From: Parafrankia discariae
Lineage (GTDB): Bacteria; Actinomycetota; Actinomycetes; Frankiales; Frankiaceae
DNA: 64,000 nt
Direction: 5' to 3'
Assembly (NCBI RefSeq): GCF_000373365.1
Contig: NZ_KB891102.1
Coordinates: 389,632 to 453,631, forward strand
Of the stretch, positions 45,838 through 54,140 are shown piece by piece. The position numbers and the translations under genes were made by a program. Under the pieces are notes generated by a model. The model saw only the letters and a list, made by a program, of their open reading frames with translations. It was not told where the DNA came from and made no database searches. Numbering within the stretch: position 1 is the first letter of the stretch; the number at the start of each line of letters is the position of its first letter.

Positions 45838-46680
45838 TCATGAAGCGGGCGGACGCCTGACCGGCCGCGCCGGCCGCGCCGGCCGACCGCCGCCGTCTGG
45901 ATGGCCGCCCAGGTCACCCCCCAGGTCACCGCCGAGCCCCGTCAGGCAGAACGCCCAGAGATGATCGGCGATCACCTCCGCGGGCTCGGGAGCGGCCGCG
46001 AAAGCGTAGTGATGGTAGACGGACATGACGAGTCGGGCGACCAGCGCGGCGTCGCGCTCGACGTCCTGCGGGGCCAGCAGGCCGGCGTCACGCGCCGCCC
46101 GGATCTCGCGTGCCACGAGGTCGGCGAAGGGCTGCGTGGCCTGCGCCATCTCCTGCGGGTACAGCTGGTGCAGGCGCCAGTGCTCCGCGGTGATGAAACG
46201 GGGCCCGGAGCTCTCGTCCCCGCTGGCGTCGAGCGAGCCGAGCACCGCCCTGATGTGACGGCGCAGGCGGGCGACCGGGTCCGGCAGGTCGCGGGCGTCC
46301 TGCTCGTAGCGCAGCGCCTGATCGGTGACCAGTTCCTCGATGACCGCCATGAGGAGCTGGTCCTTCCCCTCGAAGTGGCGGTAGAAGGTCTGCATCGCGA
46401 CGCCGGCCTCCTTCACGAGCTCCTGCGTCGTGAAGGAGGCCCCTTTCTGCCCGATCAGCCTTTTGGCCGCGGCGACGATGACCTTCATCTGTCGCATGCT
46501 GCGTGATCTCGACCGCTGCACGGACGGCGACCGGTCGGCGGCGCGCTCAGCCCAGGACACGGCCGAGACGTTACCCGGATTCACCTGGACGGCCGGACCA
46601 GCGTCCGCGCCGGCCGGCACCGGCCTGGCGGCGGCGGTTCCGCTCCGCGGGGCGGCGGCACCCGAGTCGTCGTCTTTCAT
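45838..46680 (-). CDS. TetR-family transcriptional regulator
   Basis: 280 residues from ATG 46680; the open frame continues to 46818 but with low-complexity sequence. After a 58-residue extension comes the TetR HTH: MKVIVAAAKRLIGQKGASFT, TQELVKEAGVAMQTFYRHFE, GKDQLLMAVIEELV. The ligand domain follows, then a Gly/Pro/Arg-rich tail with DLGGDLGGHPDGG repeats. It lies between the SDR/epimerase and cupin genes and near the divergent MMPL transporter, either of which could be its target. Confidence 0.88.
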   Translation of the reverse strand: MKDDDSGAAAPRSGTAAARPVPAGADAGPAVQVNPGNVSAVSWAERAADRSPSVQRSRSRSMRQMKVIVAAAKRLIGQKGASFTTQELVKEAGVAMQTFYRHFEGKDQLLMAVIEELVTDQALRYEQDARDLPDPVARLRRHIRAVLGSLDASGDESSGPRFITAEHWRLHQLYPQEMAQATQPFADLVAREIRAARDAGLLAPQDVERDAALVARLVMSVYHHYAFAAAPEPAEVIADHLWAFCLTGLGGDLGGDLGGHPDGGGRPARPARPVRRPPAS

Positions 46681-46792
46681 GGAAAGGGCTTCTCGTTCTC
46701 TCGTGTCTCGTTCCGACCACCGGGGCAGGGCCGGCGGCTGCGCCCGGACGCCCTGGTACGCGGGCGTCCGGGCGTCCTCGGGGGCGGCCGGG

Positions 46793-47194
46793 TCAGCCGT
46801 CGTCCTTGGTGAACCCACCGCTGGCCGCCATCGCCTCGAAATGGTCGATCAGCTTCTGGAGCGCGGCGGCGGGATTGAGTTCGAGCACCTCGCTCGGCTC
46901 CTCATAGATGAGCACATGGCCGGCCGGGAAGAAATACGCCTCGCCGGCCACCGCGACCTCGTCCGGCCAGTCGGTACCCGGGTACACACAGCGCAGCCTG
47001 CCACTGAACATGTAACCGTAGTGCGGGCACTGGCAGACGCCGCCGGGCAGGCCGATGTAGCCCTTGGTGCAGTCGAGTGGCCCGGTGGCCGTGTAGCCGA
47101 CCTCCATGTCCCCCCACTGGGCGGAGCGGAATCCCGTCAACGGCCAGCGCCCGCCGCCGCCCACGGGTAATTCACTCGGCTTGCTCACCGGCAT
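46793..47194 (-). CDS. Cupin-domain small protein
   Basis: 133 residues. A single cupin-like barrel is indicated by GYIGLPGGVCQCPHYGYMFS, GRLRCVYPGTDWPDEVAV and YFFPAGHVLIYEEPSEVLEL. Potential metal ligands His and Glu are present (CPHYG, HVLIYEEPSE). GGAGGAACC stands directly before ATG 47194, the best ribosome-binding site in the area. The frame open further upstream to 47248 is probably not used. Role unknown; it heads the minus-strand gene group. Confidence 0.75.
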   Translation of the reverse strand: MPVSKPSELPVGGGGRWPLTGFRSAQWGDMEVGYTATGPLDCTKGYIGLPGGVCQCPHYGYMFSGRLRCVYPGTDWPDEVAVAGEAYFFPAGHVLIYEEPSEVLELNPAAALQKLIDHFEAMAASGGFTKDDG

Positions 47195-47562
47195 GGTTCC
47201 TCCTCGGCCTGTGGCCACTGCCGTGGCACCCGCCAACTGTAGAACCACACTCTCGCTCTTGGGAACAGCATCGTTCGCCGATCAGCAGAATACCGACGCC
47301 TACGACGGCGGCCCGACCCATGCGGACGTCACCGGTTGCGCCGGCGCCAAAGGCCGGCGTGGACGACACCGGCTCGCGCCGACGGCGAAGCCACGCTTTG
47401 ACGTCGGTTTCGTGACGTAGCGGAACGTACGTCGCGGAGACGACACATCCGACCACACCTGGATGTCACAGTCGGCCAGTCCGCCGTCGTCGCGGATGTG
47501 GAAGCGCGGCGCACTGTGGCGCCCGCCAACCGGCCGCACCGGCCGCTCACCGAGGAGGAGAC
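47195..47562. promoter_or_regulatory. 368-bp divergent promoter region between cupin and MMPL genes
   Basis: It contains no supported gene. It should hold promoters for both directions. The inverted repeat GACGTA-N8-TACGTC at 47414-47433, with additional ACGT half-sites at about 47400, is the best operator candidate for the nearby TetR-family regulator. Confidence 0.5.
47414..47433. promoter_or_regulatory. Inverted repeat GACGTA-N8-TACGTC, possible TetR operator
   Basis: Perfect 6-bp arms spaced by eight bases in a divergent intergenic region. The arrangement suits a dimeric regulator, but no experiment or consensus supports it. Confidence 0.4.
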
Positions 47563-49794
47563 ATGTCCGGGTTCCTGTACCGGGTGGGATGGCTGGCCGC
47601 CGGCCGGCCCTGGCGGGTGATCGGCGCGTGGGTCGCCGCGCTCGTCGTGGCATCCGTGCTGGCCGTGGCCTGGGGCGGCGAGCCCCACGACGACTACGAC
47701 GCCCCGGGCACCGCGTCGCAACGGGGAACCGACCTGCTCCGCGCCGAGTTCCCGGTGCTGGCCGAGGCGCAGGCCCGGGTCGTGCTGCACACCGCCGACG
47801 GCCGCCGGCTCGACCCGGCGCTCACCGCGGCCGTCTCCGCCCGGCTCGCCAAGGTGCCCGACGTCATCCTGGTCAGCCCGCCGCGGCCCTCCACCGACGG
47901 TGACACCGCGCTCATCAACGTCCAGTACGACCGGCCCGTCACCGACCTGGGCGGCAGCGACGCGGTCGACGACCTCGTCGAGGCCGCCCGGCCGGCCACC
48001 GACGCGGGTGTCACCGCCGAGTTCGGCGGTCAGGTCGCCGAGAACATCCAGGAGGTCAACGGTCGGGCCGAGGCGGTCGGTGTCGGCTTCGCCCTGGTCA
48101 TCCTGCTGGTCGCGTTCGGTTCGATCGTCGCGGCCGGGGTGCCGCTGGCGGTGGCGCTCATCGGCCTGGGCATCGGCAGCGCCGGCATCACCCTCATCGC
48201 GGCCGGCACCGACGTCAGCACCATCGCCCCGACGCTCGCCTCGATGATCGGCATCGGGGTCGGCATCGACTACGCCCTCCTGCTGATCACCCGGCATGTC
48301 GAGGGCCTGCGGGCCGGCCTGCCCGTGCGGGAGTCCGCCGCCCGCGCCAACGGCACCGCCGGGGTGTCCGTGCTGTTCGCCGGGGTGACCGTCGTGCTCT
48401 CCCTGACGGGGCTGCGGCTGGTCGGGCTGAACACCTACGTGACCACCGGTTTCACCACCGCGGCCGTGGTCGTGACCGTGGTCGTCACCGCGCTCACCCT
48501 CGTCCCCGCGCTGTGCGGCCTCGCCGGAACACGGCTGCTGGGCCGCCGGGGCCGCACAGCGCTCACCGCCGGCGCCGCGACGCCGGGCGCCGCGACGCCC
48601 GACTCCCCGACACCCAGCGCCCCGGCGCGGCGGACTCTCACCGCCGCGTGGGCCGGCCGGATCGGACGCCGGCCCCTTCCCTGGGCGCTCGGCGCCCTGC
48701 TGCTCCTGCTGCTGCTCGCCGCACCCGTCCTCGGGATGCGCACCTGGCCGCAGGACGCCGGCAGCCAGCCGGAGTCCACCTACCAGCGACGCGCCTACGA
48801 CCTGGTCGCCGCCGAGTACGGCCCCGGCGCGAACGGCCCGCTGATGCTCGCGGTGGACCTGCGCGAGGTTCCCGCCGCCGGCCTCCCCGGGCTGGTGAAC
48901 CGCATCAGGGCGACGCCCGACGTCGCGGCCGTCGCCCCGCCGGTGACCTCACCGAGCGGGAACGCCGCGGTGGTCTTCGTGACGCCCGCCGTCGCACCGA
49001 GCGACAAGCGGGCCGCCGACCTGGTCCGCCATCTGCGCGCCGACGTCCTGCCGCCGGGCATCGAGATCACCGGGATGACGGCGGTCTTCACCGACCTGTC
49101 CGGCCTGCTCTCCGACCGGCTGTGGTGGGTGGTCGGCTTCGTCGTCGCCGTGTCGCTGCTGCTGCTGACGGTCGTGTTCCGCTCACCGGTGGTCGCGCTG
49201 AAGGCCGCGGTCATGAACATGCTCTCGATCGCCGCCGCCTACGGCGTGGTGACCGCGGTGTTCCAGTGGGGCTGGGGCGCCGAGCTGCTCGGCCTCCCGC
49301 ACAGCGTGCCGATGTCGAGCTGGCTGCCCGTGCTGATGTTCACCGTGCTGTTCGGGCTGAGCATGGACTACGAGGTGTTCCTGCTCTCCCGCATCCGGGA
49401 GGACTACCTCGCCACCGGTGACCCGCACGGCAGCGTCGTACGCGGCCTCGCCGCCACCGGCCGGGTCATCAGCTCCGCCGCCCTGATCATGATCGCGGTC
49501 TTCGCCGGCTTCGCCCTCGACCCGGACGTCACGGTGAAGATGGTCGGTGTCGGGATGGCCGTCGCGGTGCTGGTCGACGCGACCATCATCCGGCTGGTCC
49601 TGGTGCCCGCCACCATGGCCCTGCTCGGCCGCGCGAACTGGTGGCTGCCCGGCTGGCTCGACCGGATCATGCCGCACGTGGACGTCCACGGCGCCGCACC
49701 GGCCACCGCCACGCCCGCCACGGCCGCCGGGCCGGCCGCCGACACGGAACCGACGGAACCGACCGACAGCACGGCACCGGCCGCCGTCAGCTGA
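47563..49794 (+). CDS. MMPL/RND-family transporter
   Basis: 743 residues. Two halves of six helices each, with a large extracytoplasmic loop in each half. ALVILLVAFGSIVAAGVPLA, SMIGIGVGIDYALLLITRHV and MFTVLFGLSMDYEVFLLSRI are characteristic; the GIDYA and SMDYE motifs carry the proton-relay residues. MMPL proteins export lipids or drugs. The ATG is preceded by GAGGAGGAGAC. Ala/Pro-rich linkers lie in the central cytoplasmic loop and C-terminus. A hairpin terminator follows. Confidence 0.92.
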   Translation: MSGFLYRVGWLAAGRPWRVIGAWVAALVVASVLAVAWGGEPHDDYDAPGTASQRGTDLLRAEFPVLAEAQARVVLHTADGRRLDPALTAAVSARLAKVPDVILVSPPRPSTDGDTALINVQYDRPVTDLGGSDAVDDLVEAARPATDAGVTAEFGGQVAENIQEVNGRAEAVGVGFALVILLVAFGSIVAAGVPLAVALIGLGIGSAGITLIAAGTDVSTIAPTLASMIGIGVGIDYALLLITRHVEGLRAGLPVRESAARANGTAGVSVLFAGVTVVLSLTGLRLVGLNTYVTTGFTTAAVVVTVVVTALTLVPALCGLAGTRLLGRRGRTALTAGAATPGAATPDSPTPSAPARRTLTAAWAGRIGRRPLPWALGALLLLLLLAAPVLGMRTWPQDAGSQPESTYQRRAYDLVAAEYGPGANGPLMLAVDLREVPAAGLPGLVNRIRATPDVAAVAPPVTSPSGNAAVVFVTPAVAPSDKRAADLVRHLRADVLPPGIEITGMTAVFTDLSGLLSDRLWWVVGFVVAVSLLLLTVVFRSPVVALKAAVMNMLSIAAAYGVVTAVFQWGWGAELLGLPHSVPMSSWLPVLMFTVLFGLSMDYEVFLLSRIREDYLATGDPHGSVVRGLAATGRVISSAALIMIAVFAGFALDPDVTVKMVGVGMAVAVLVDATIIRLVLVPATMALLGRANWWLPGWLDRIMPHVDVHGAAPATATPATAAGPAADTEPTEPTDSTAPAAVS

Positions 49795-49812
49795 CCTCGC
49801 GCACCCGTGAGC

Positions 49813-49850
49813 GGGTGCCGCCGGGCCCAGGACCGGGTTCGGCGGCACCC
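49813..49850. terminator. Hairpin terminator between convergent MMPL and haloperoxidase genes
   Basis: An 11-bp perfect stem (GGGTGCCGCCG with CGGCGGCACCC) with a 16-nt loop that itself can pair partly. It sits between two stop codons and can serve both strands. Confidence 0.7.
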
Positions 49851-49858
49851 CGGGCCGG

Positions 49859-51148
49859 TCAGCTCCGCGGGCGGAAGTAGTTCCTGGTCGCGTACGCGGT
49901 CACCTTGGCACCGATCTTCGCGCCCTCCACGTCGGCCGACCGGGTGTGGATACCACCCCAGACCCGGGCTTCGATCACCTCGGCGATGGCCTGGGAGAAC
50001 CCGCGGAAGTGACGGGTGGTGCCCGAATCGGCGCTGTAGGCGCTGAACGGGATGTCGTCCCGTCCGAAGAAGAAGGCCAGCGTCGACATGCTCGCCGTCG
50101 TGAAGCAGGTGTGCCCGGAGGTGAAGTCGGGGTGCGGCGGGGTGACGAGCAGCGGCAGCCAGTTCGGGTCGGCCGTGGTGGCCGGGTTGCCGTCGGTGTC
50201 GGCCAGCTGGATCGCGGTGACCGGCCGCCAGGACGTCCAGGCCGCCTTCTCGTTGAAGCAGGCTGTGGTCGCGTCCGCCTCGGTGAGGTCGACCATCGCG
50301 AACATGCGGGCTGTCTGCAGGGTGTTCAGGTGGCGGCTCGTGGCGAGCTGGCGCTTGATCTCCCATTCCCCCAGGTGCCGGTCGTGCCACCAGATCGCCG
50401 CCTGGGTCTGGTCGAGCGTCCTGGTCGTGCTGTTGACCGCGCCGATCGCCTTGACCTCGTTGATGTCCCGGGCGTACTGCGCGGAGGTCAGCGCCGGCGG
50501 GCCGGCCGAACGGAACATCGACGCGCTCGGAATCAGGAACGGCTTGAGGTTCGCCACCCAGGCCGTGTCGGAGGCGAAGGTGGGCGGGGTCGGCCGCCAT
50601 TGACCGGGTTGGGTGCCCACCGGCCAGGTCTGATTCCCGAAGGCCCCGTCGTTCCGCCGCGCACTGATCATCGCCGCGGCGGTCTGGTCGCCCACCGCGG
50701 TCCCGCTCCGTTTCGCCGCGTTGTCGGGCAGGTTCGCCATCCACTCGTCGTACTGCGCCCGCAGCCGCGGCTGCTGAGCCGGGAACAGGGAGCTGAGCAC
50801 CTGGAAGGCGGCGGTCCCGACGGCGGCGTCCGTCGACTCGCGCCCACTGGTCCGCGGGGCGAGGAGATAGGGCTGGTAAGGCCGCCCGGCGATCGCGTTC
50901 ACCGCGTCGTAAACGGCTCCGTGCACCATCGCGAAGCTGCGCGCCTGGACCTGCGGCTGTTGGCCGGCCACATCCCAGATCGCGGTCTGCGCATTGCGGT
51001 CCCAGACGATGACGGCATTGGTGGAGGTGTTGTTGACACCGACCGCCGATGCGGCCGACAGCCCGGCCGCCACCGGTAATGCGGCGGCGAGGACACCGAC
51101 GACGGCCGTACCCAGGATTCCGCGGCGGGCGCGCGCCCAACGTGCCAT
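49859..51148 (-). CDS. Secreted vanadium-haloperoxidase-like PAP2 protein
   Basis: 429 residues. An N-terminal signal peptide (ARRGILGTAVVGVLAAALPV, then AGLSAASAVG) predicts export. The PAP2/vanadate-pocket motifs are HPDFTSGHTCFTTASM near residues 350-365 and ARVWGGIHTRSADVEG near the C-terminus. The usual PSGH reads TSGH, and SRxxxGxHxxxD reads ARVWGGIHTRSAD. It could be a vanadium haloperoxidase or phosphatase. AAGGGGGTCGGTC precedes the ATG. The 261-bp upstream gap holds no gene I can support. Confidence 0.85.
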   Translation of the reverse strand: MARWARARRGILGTAVVGVLAAALPVAAGLSAASAVGVNNTSTNAVIVWDRNAQTAIWDVAGQQPQVQARSFAMVHGAVYDAVNAIAGRPYQPYLLAPRTSGRESTDAAVGTAAFQVLSSLFPAQQPRLRAQYDEWMANLPDNAAKRSGTAVGDQTAAAMISARRNDGAFGNQTWPVGTQPGQWRPTPPTFASDTAWVANLKPFLIPSASMFRSAGPPALTSAQYARDINEVKAIGAVNSTTRTLDQTQAAIWWHDRHLGEWEIKRQLATSRHLNTLQTARMFAMVDLTEADATTACFNEKAAWTSWRPVTAIQLADTDGNPATTADPNWLPLLVTPPHPDFTSGHTCFTTASMSTLAFFFGRDDIPFSAYSADSGTTRHFRGFSQAIAEVIEARVWGGIHTRSADVEGAKIGAKVTAYATRNYFRPRS

Positions 51149-51409
51149 GACCGACCCCCTTGCTGACAGTCAGGAAAACCGACTGCCGCATTGACGTGAG
51201 TCCGCCGTGATGAGGGACGCCTCGTCGCGCGCGCACCCCGCACCGACCGAACGACGAGAAGGCCGACGGTCGTCCGGCAGATATTCGGGTCATCATGGCA
51301 CCGCACCGTCAGGTACGTACCGAATTGCCACACAAGACGATGTTTCACCTGGTCACCGGCCACGCCCGCCCGCCGCGGGGCACCCGAACGACGGACGGGC
51401 GCGCCGGCC

Positions 51410-51673
51410 TTAGAGGACCCCGGACCCGCGCAGGATGCCCAGGGCCACGATGAGGGCCGCCACTACGTAGACCACGGTGCCGAACAGGCCCAGGCGGCCG
51501 GGCTCGGCCAGATTGGTGTCCCGGGGCCAGGTGCACTCGCACGCGACCTTCACGGCGCTCCCCCCGACGGCCCAGCCCGCGGCGATCAGCGCGACGTCGG
51601 CCGCGGTGACGAGCGCGTCGAGACTGTCGCTCGTCGGGGCGGTGAGGGTGACCGAAAGGGTGTGCTCGGGCAT
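51410..51673 (-). CDS. Small hypothetical protein with C-terminal membrane helix
   Basis: 87 residues. The N-terminal part is SVTLTAPTSDSLDALVTAAD; it contains two cysteines (VACECTWP) and ends with a single hydrophobic helix (LFGTVVYVVAALIVALGILR). Nearly all third positions are G or C, as in real genes here. The ATG overlaps the stop of the tiny upstream frame as TGATG. Function is not recognised. Confidence 0.6.
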   Translation of the reverse strand: MPEHTLSVTLTAPTSDSLDALVTAADVALIAAGWAVGGSAVKVACECTWPRDTNLAEPGRLGLFGTVVYVVAALIVALGILRGSGVL

Positions 51674-51768
51674 CAGGCCGGCCCCGTTCCGAGGATTCCG
51701 GGGGTAATACCGCCGATACCGGCACCCGCGGCACCGGAAAGGGCGGCGACGGACGGCGTCTCAGGCAC
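51673..51768 (-). CDS. Possible 31-residue Gly/Ala-rich peptide between two overlapping small genes
   Basis: GTG at 51768 lies in the last codons of the preceding gene, and the TGA at 51673-51675 overlaps the next ATG. The peptide (VPETPSVAALSGAAGAGIGG, then ITPGILGTGPA) is hydrophobic and lacks charge apart from one Glu. It is below normal gene-finder limits. Tight overlap at both ends is the main evidence; it may be only a coupling frame. Confidence 0.4.
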   Translation of the reverse strand: MPETPSVAALSGAAGAGIGGITPGILGTGPA

Positions 51769-52051
51769 GGGTTGTCCTTCTGGGGTGTACCCGATCGGCG
51801 ATGGCGCGCAGCGCCAGCCGCAGGACGCCCTGGCCATCGAGGTCGCGTACGGCGAGCGCTATGCGCGCCGAATGCTCCGACTCGTCGACACAGGTACATT
51901 TCGGCGAGTCGAAGCCGAGAACACCGCGTGCCTCGTCCAGGGCCGCCCGGCAACCAGATCTCCTGCTGCCGCGGGCCGAAACGGTGTGGGCCGAAGCGAT
52001 GTTGAGTGATGCGGCGTCGAGTGAAGCGGCGCCGACAGAATAGCTGTTCAT
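51761..52051 (-). CDS. Small hypothetical protein, first of a three-frame micro-operon
   Basis: 96 residues. A Ser/Ala-rich N-terminus (MNSYSVGAASLDAASLNIAS) with three cysteines further on (RRSGCRAALDE, PKCTCVDE) and a C-terminal helix (LALRAIADRVHPRRTTRA). The start codon is ATG at 52051, though no strong Shine-Dalgarno is obvious. Codon bias is weaker than in surrounding genes. No family was recognised. Confidence 0.45.
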   Translation of the reverse strand: MNSYSVGAASLDAASLNIASAHTVSARGSRRSGCRAALDEARGVLGFDSPKCTCVDESEHSARIALAVRDLDGQGVLRLALRAIADRVHPRRTTRA

Positions 52052-52413
52052 CCTGTCGTCACTATATGGGACCGACCTTCACCCGCCCCACCATTGAGCA
52101 GGTGTCCGTAACGTGTCCACCGTTCGCGGGTTGCATTCTTCCGGGAGGGCGTTCATCACCGTACCGGGAGCCCGCGCCGGGGAGGGCCCGCGTCACGGTG
52201 AGCGAGACAGAGGCCGTCCTCACCGACGACGCCGGGCACCACATGATCTGCGCGCAGCGTCACGGCAACGCGGGTTGGGCAGGCCAGTGGTGCGGAGTGG
52301 TCCTGTCCGATGGGAGCGTGAACACGTCCGGCTGGCGGAGGCCGAGGGGCGGGCGTCGCCCGAGGATCGGGTTGTCCCGTCCACTGCGGTCACCGACCGC
52401 TCCAGGAGGTCTC
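52052..52413. other. 362-bp intergenic stretch upstream of the ABM gene
   Basis: No conserved protein was recognised. It lies between the divergent small-ORF operon and the ABM protein gene and probably has both promoters. A 5' segment near 52050-52110 is AT-richer (ACTATATGGGACCG). Confidence 0.4.
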
Positions 52414-52716
52414 GTGCTCATCGCCATCCTCGATTTCAGTACAGCCGCCATCGACCGTCCGGCCGCCCTCGCCCACCTCGACAACGAGCGTGACCGGATC
52501 CGTTCCATGCCGGGCAATGTCGCGTTCAGGGTCTACGCCTCGCGCGAGGACGACACCCGGATCACCGTGGTCCACGAGTGGGAAGACCAGGCGTCGTTCG
52601 TCGGATATCTCGGGTCGGGCTCCTTCGCCCGCTCCGGCACGGCCCTTCGCCCGATCATGACCGGCGCGCCGGTGAGCCGACGATTCCACGCCGAGTTGCT
52701 GGAGGCGGTCGCCTGA
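52414..52716 (+). CDS. ABM (antibiotic biosynthesis monooxygenase)-domain protein
   Basis: 100 residues. The dimeric ferredoxin-like barrel is seen as LIAILDFSTAAIDRPAALAH, MPGNVAFRVYASREDDTRIT and VVHEWEDQASFVGYLGSGSF. Such proteins are small oxygenases or heme-handling proteins. The start is GTG 52414 with AGGAGG immediately upstream; the frame upstream is not conserved. An AraC regulator gene follows 46 bp downstream, suggesting an operon. Confidence 0.82.
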   Translation: MLIAILDFSTAAIDRPAALAHLDNERDRIRSMPGNVAFRVYASREDDTRITVVHEWEDQASFVGYLGSGSFARSGTALRPIMTGAPVSRRFHAELLEAVA

Positions 52717-52762
52717 GCGGCCTCGCGGGCGGCTCCTGTGATCGGCCCGTGCGAGGCTGTCG

Positions 52763-53515
52763 ATGACCCGCAAGGCGTACAGCTTCGTGCGGACGTTCGC
52801 ACCGGAGCCCGACAGCGATCTTTGCGCGGACCGCCACTACCTGCTCTGCGCCTCCGCCGGGGCCCTCCGGCTGGAGGCACAGGGGCAGGCGTGGTTGTTG
52901 CCGCCGGCCCGCGCCGCGCTGATCGAGGCAGGGCAGCCGATAAGGGTGAGCATCCCGCAGCCGGTCACGACCGCGTCGGTCCTGTTCGACACCGCGTTCG
53001 TCCCGGCGCCTCCAGCACCGCTGGCGGTCTTCGACCTCACCCCCCTGGCCCGCGCCCTGGTGACCGCGTGCGGCGGGTGGAACGAGAGCGCCGAACCCCT
53101 CACGGCATATGCCGAGACCCTGTTCAACGCGCTCGCCGCGGTCGCCTGGCGGCTCGCCGAGCAGCCGGGCCCGGTCGTCGTACCCGCGGGACGATCGCCG
53201 GAACTGCGCCGCGCCCTGCGTCTGACCAGGGAACGGCTCGGCGAGGAGGTCCGCTTCGAGGACATCGCCCACCAGGTGGGCCTCACACCGCGATCGCTGG
53301 CACGGCGCTTCGAGGCGGAGACCGGCATGACCTGGCGGATCGTCCTGCGCCGCATGCGGGTGTTGCGCGCGATCGAGGAACTCGCCGCCGGCGACGCCCC
53401 GGTGACCACCATCGCGTTCGCCACGGGCTACACCTCCCTGTCCGCGTTCAACGCCGCGTTCCGGGACCTGACGGGCCGGACGCCGACGCAGTACAGAGCC
53501 AGCTTCCGGCCCTGA
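52763..53515 (+). CDS. AraC-family transcriptional regulator
   Basis: 250 residues. N-terminal cupin-like sensor (DRHYLLCASAGALRLEAQGQ) and C-terminal double HTH (VRFEDIAHQVGLTPRSLARR and VTTIAFATGYTSLSAFNAAF, then GRTPTQYRASF). It likely controls the adjacent ABM gene in response to a small molecule. A GC-rich hairpin 103 bp after the stop may end the transcript. Confidence 0.9.
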   Translation: MTRKAYSFVRTFAPEPDSDLCADRHYLLCASAGALRLEAQGQAWLLPPARAALIEAGQPIRVSIPQPVTTASVLFDTAFVPAPPAPLAVFDLTPLARALVTACGGWNESAEPLTAYAETLFNALAAVAWRLAEQPGPVVVPAGRSPELRRALRLTRERLGEEVRFEDIAHQVGLTPRSLARRFEAETGMTWRIVLRRMRVLRAIEELAAGDAPVTTIAFATGYTSLSAFNAAFRDLTGRTPTQYRASFRP

Positions 53516-53936
53516 CCCGACGACCTTGGATCCCGATCTCCCTCGCTGCCCGCGCGACCGCGGAGAGGCCGGCCGACCTGGCGCCAGAGTGGTGACGCAG
53601 CAGTTCCGGAAGGCGCGGGGCCCGCCGGGGAACTTCCTTGGCGGGCCCTCCGCGTCCCACGGCTCGCCCGCGGGCTCCGTGGCGGCCCTGAGATCCTCCG
53701 ACCATGGTTCCGCGTGCGCTGCGGCAGGAGCTGACCGATCCGGGATGGTGAGACACCCGCCGCCTACGCCGAGGCCTCATGTAGGAGTGGCGCGGCCGGA
53801 AGCATCGACCCGTTGCGACGTCGACACGCTGGTACAGCTGGAAGTCCGCACACCAGCTCGCCCATGGCTACAGACCCGGTTCGATCGGATTGACGCTCAC
53901 ACTCGCACGCGGTGCCGATCATGCCCCGAAACAGAA
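53516..53936. other. 421-bp gap between araC-type gene and tRNA region
   Basis: It contains the terminator-like hairpin at 53618-53648; the remainder shows no recognisable gene in either strand. Confidence 0.45.
53618..53648 (+). terminator. GC-rich hairpin downstream of the AraC-family gene
   Basis: A 9-bp perfect stem (GGGCCCGCC with GGCGGGCCC) encloses a 13-nt loop. A plausible terminator for the ABM-AraC transcript. Confidence 0.55.
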
Positions 53937-53990
53937 ACGCTGCCCGAGATCTACCCGAGCAGCGTTAGGTTTTTCAATTTTTTACGAAAC
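53937..53990. terminator. Hairpin with T-rich flank next to the tRNA gene
   Basis: AACGCTGC and GCAGCGTT pair perfectly around a 15-nt loop. On the plus strand a T-rich stretch follows (AGGTTTTTCAATTTTTT), and on the minus strand TTTCTGTTTC follows. It can stop the tRNA transcript on the minus strand and readthrough from the left. Confidence 0.65.
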
Positions 53991-53998
53991 TATTTTTG

Positions 53999-54072
53999 TG
54001 GAGCTGAGGGGATTCGAACCCCTGACCCTCACACTGCCAGTGTGATGCGCTACCAGACTGCGCCACAGCCCC
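53999..54072 (-). tRNA. tRNA-Ala (anticodon GGC)
   Basis: The minus strand folds as a full cloverleaf. The acceptor stem GGGGCTG pairs with CAGCTCC, including one G-U pair, and A is the discriminator. The anticodon stem TCACA/TGTGA encloses the loop CTGGCAG, giving anticodon GGC for alanine codon GCC. The T-arm carries GGTTCGAATCC. No CCA is encoded. The tRNA and GpgP-like gene lie beside each other as in other actinobacteria. Confidence 0.95.
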
Positions 54073-54103
54073 ATATTGATACGTACTAGATTGCTACGTA
54101 CTA

Positions 54104-54109
54104 ATTATA
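54104..54109 (-). promoter_or_regulatory. TATAAT -10 element of the tRNA-Ala promoter
   Basis: A perfect consensus TATAAT on the minus strand, 32 bp upstream of the tRNA 5' end, in an unusually AT-rich segment. A clear -35 box was not found. Confidence 0.55.
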
Positions 54110-54140
54110 TCCTACTCGACTGCAACCGGTACTCGCCGCC

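Noticed and set aside
53937-54110. tRNA-Ala as the integration site of a mobile element
   Set aside because: No integrase gene and no second copy of the tRNA 3' end were seen on either side within the window.
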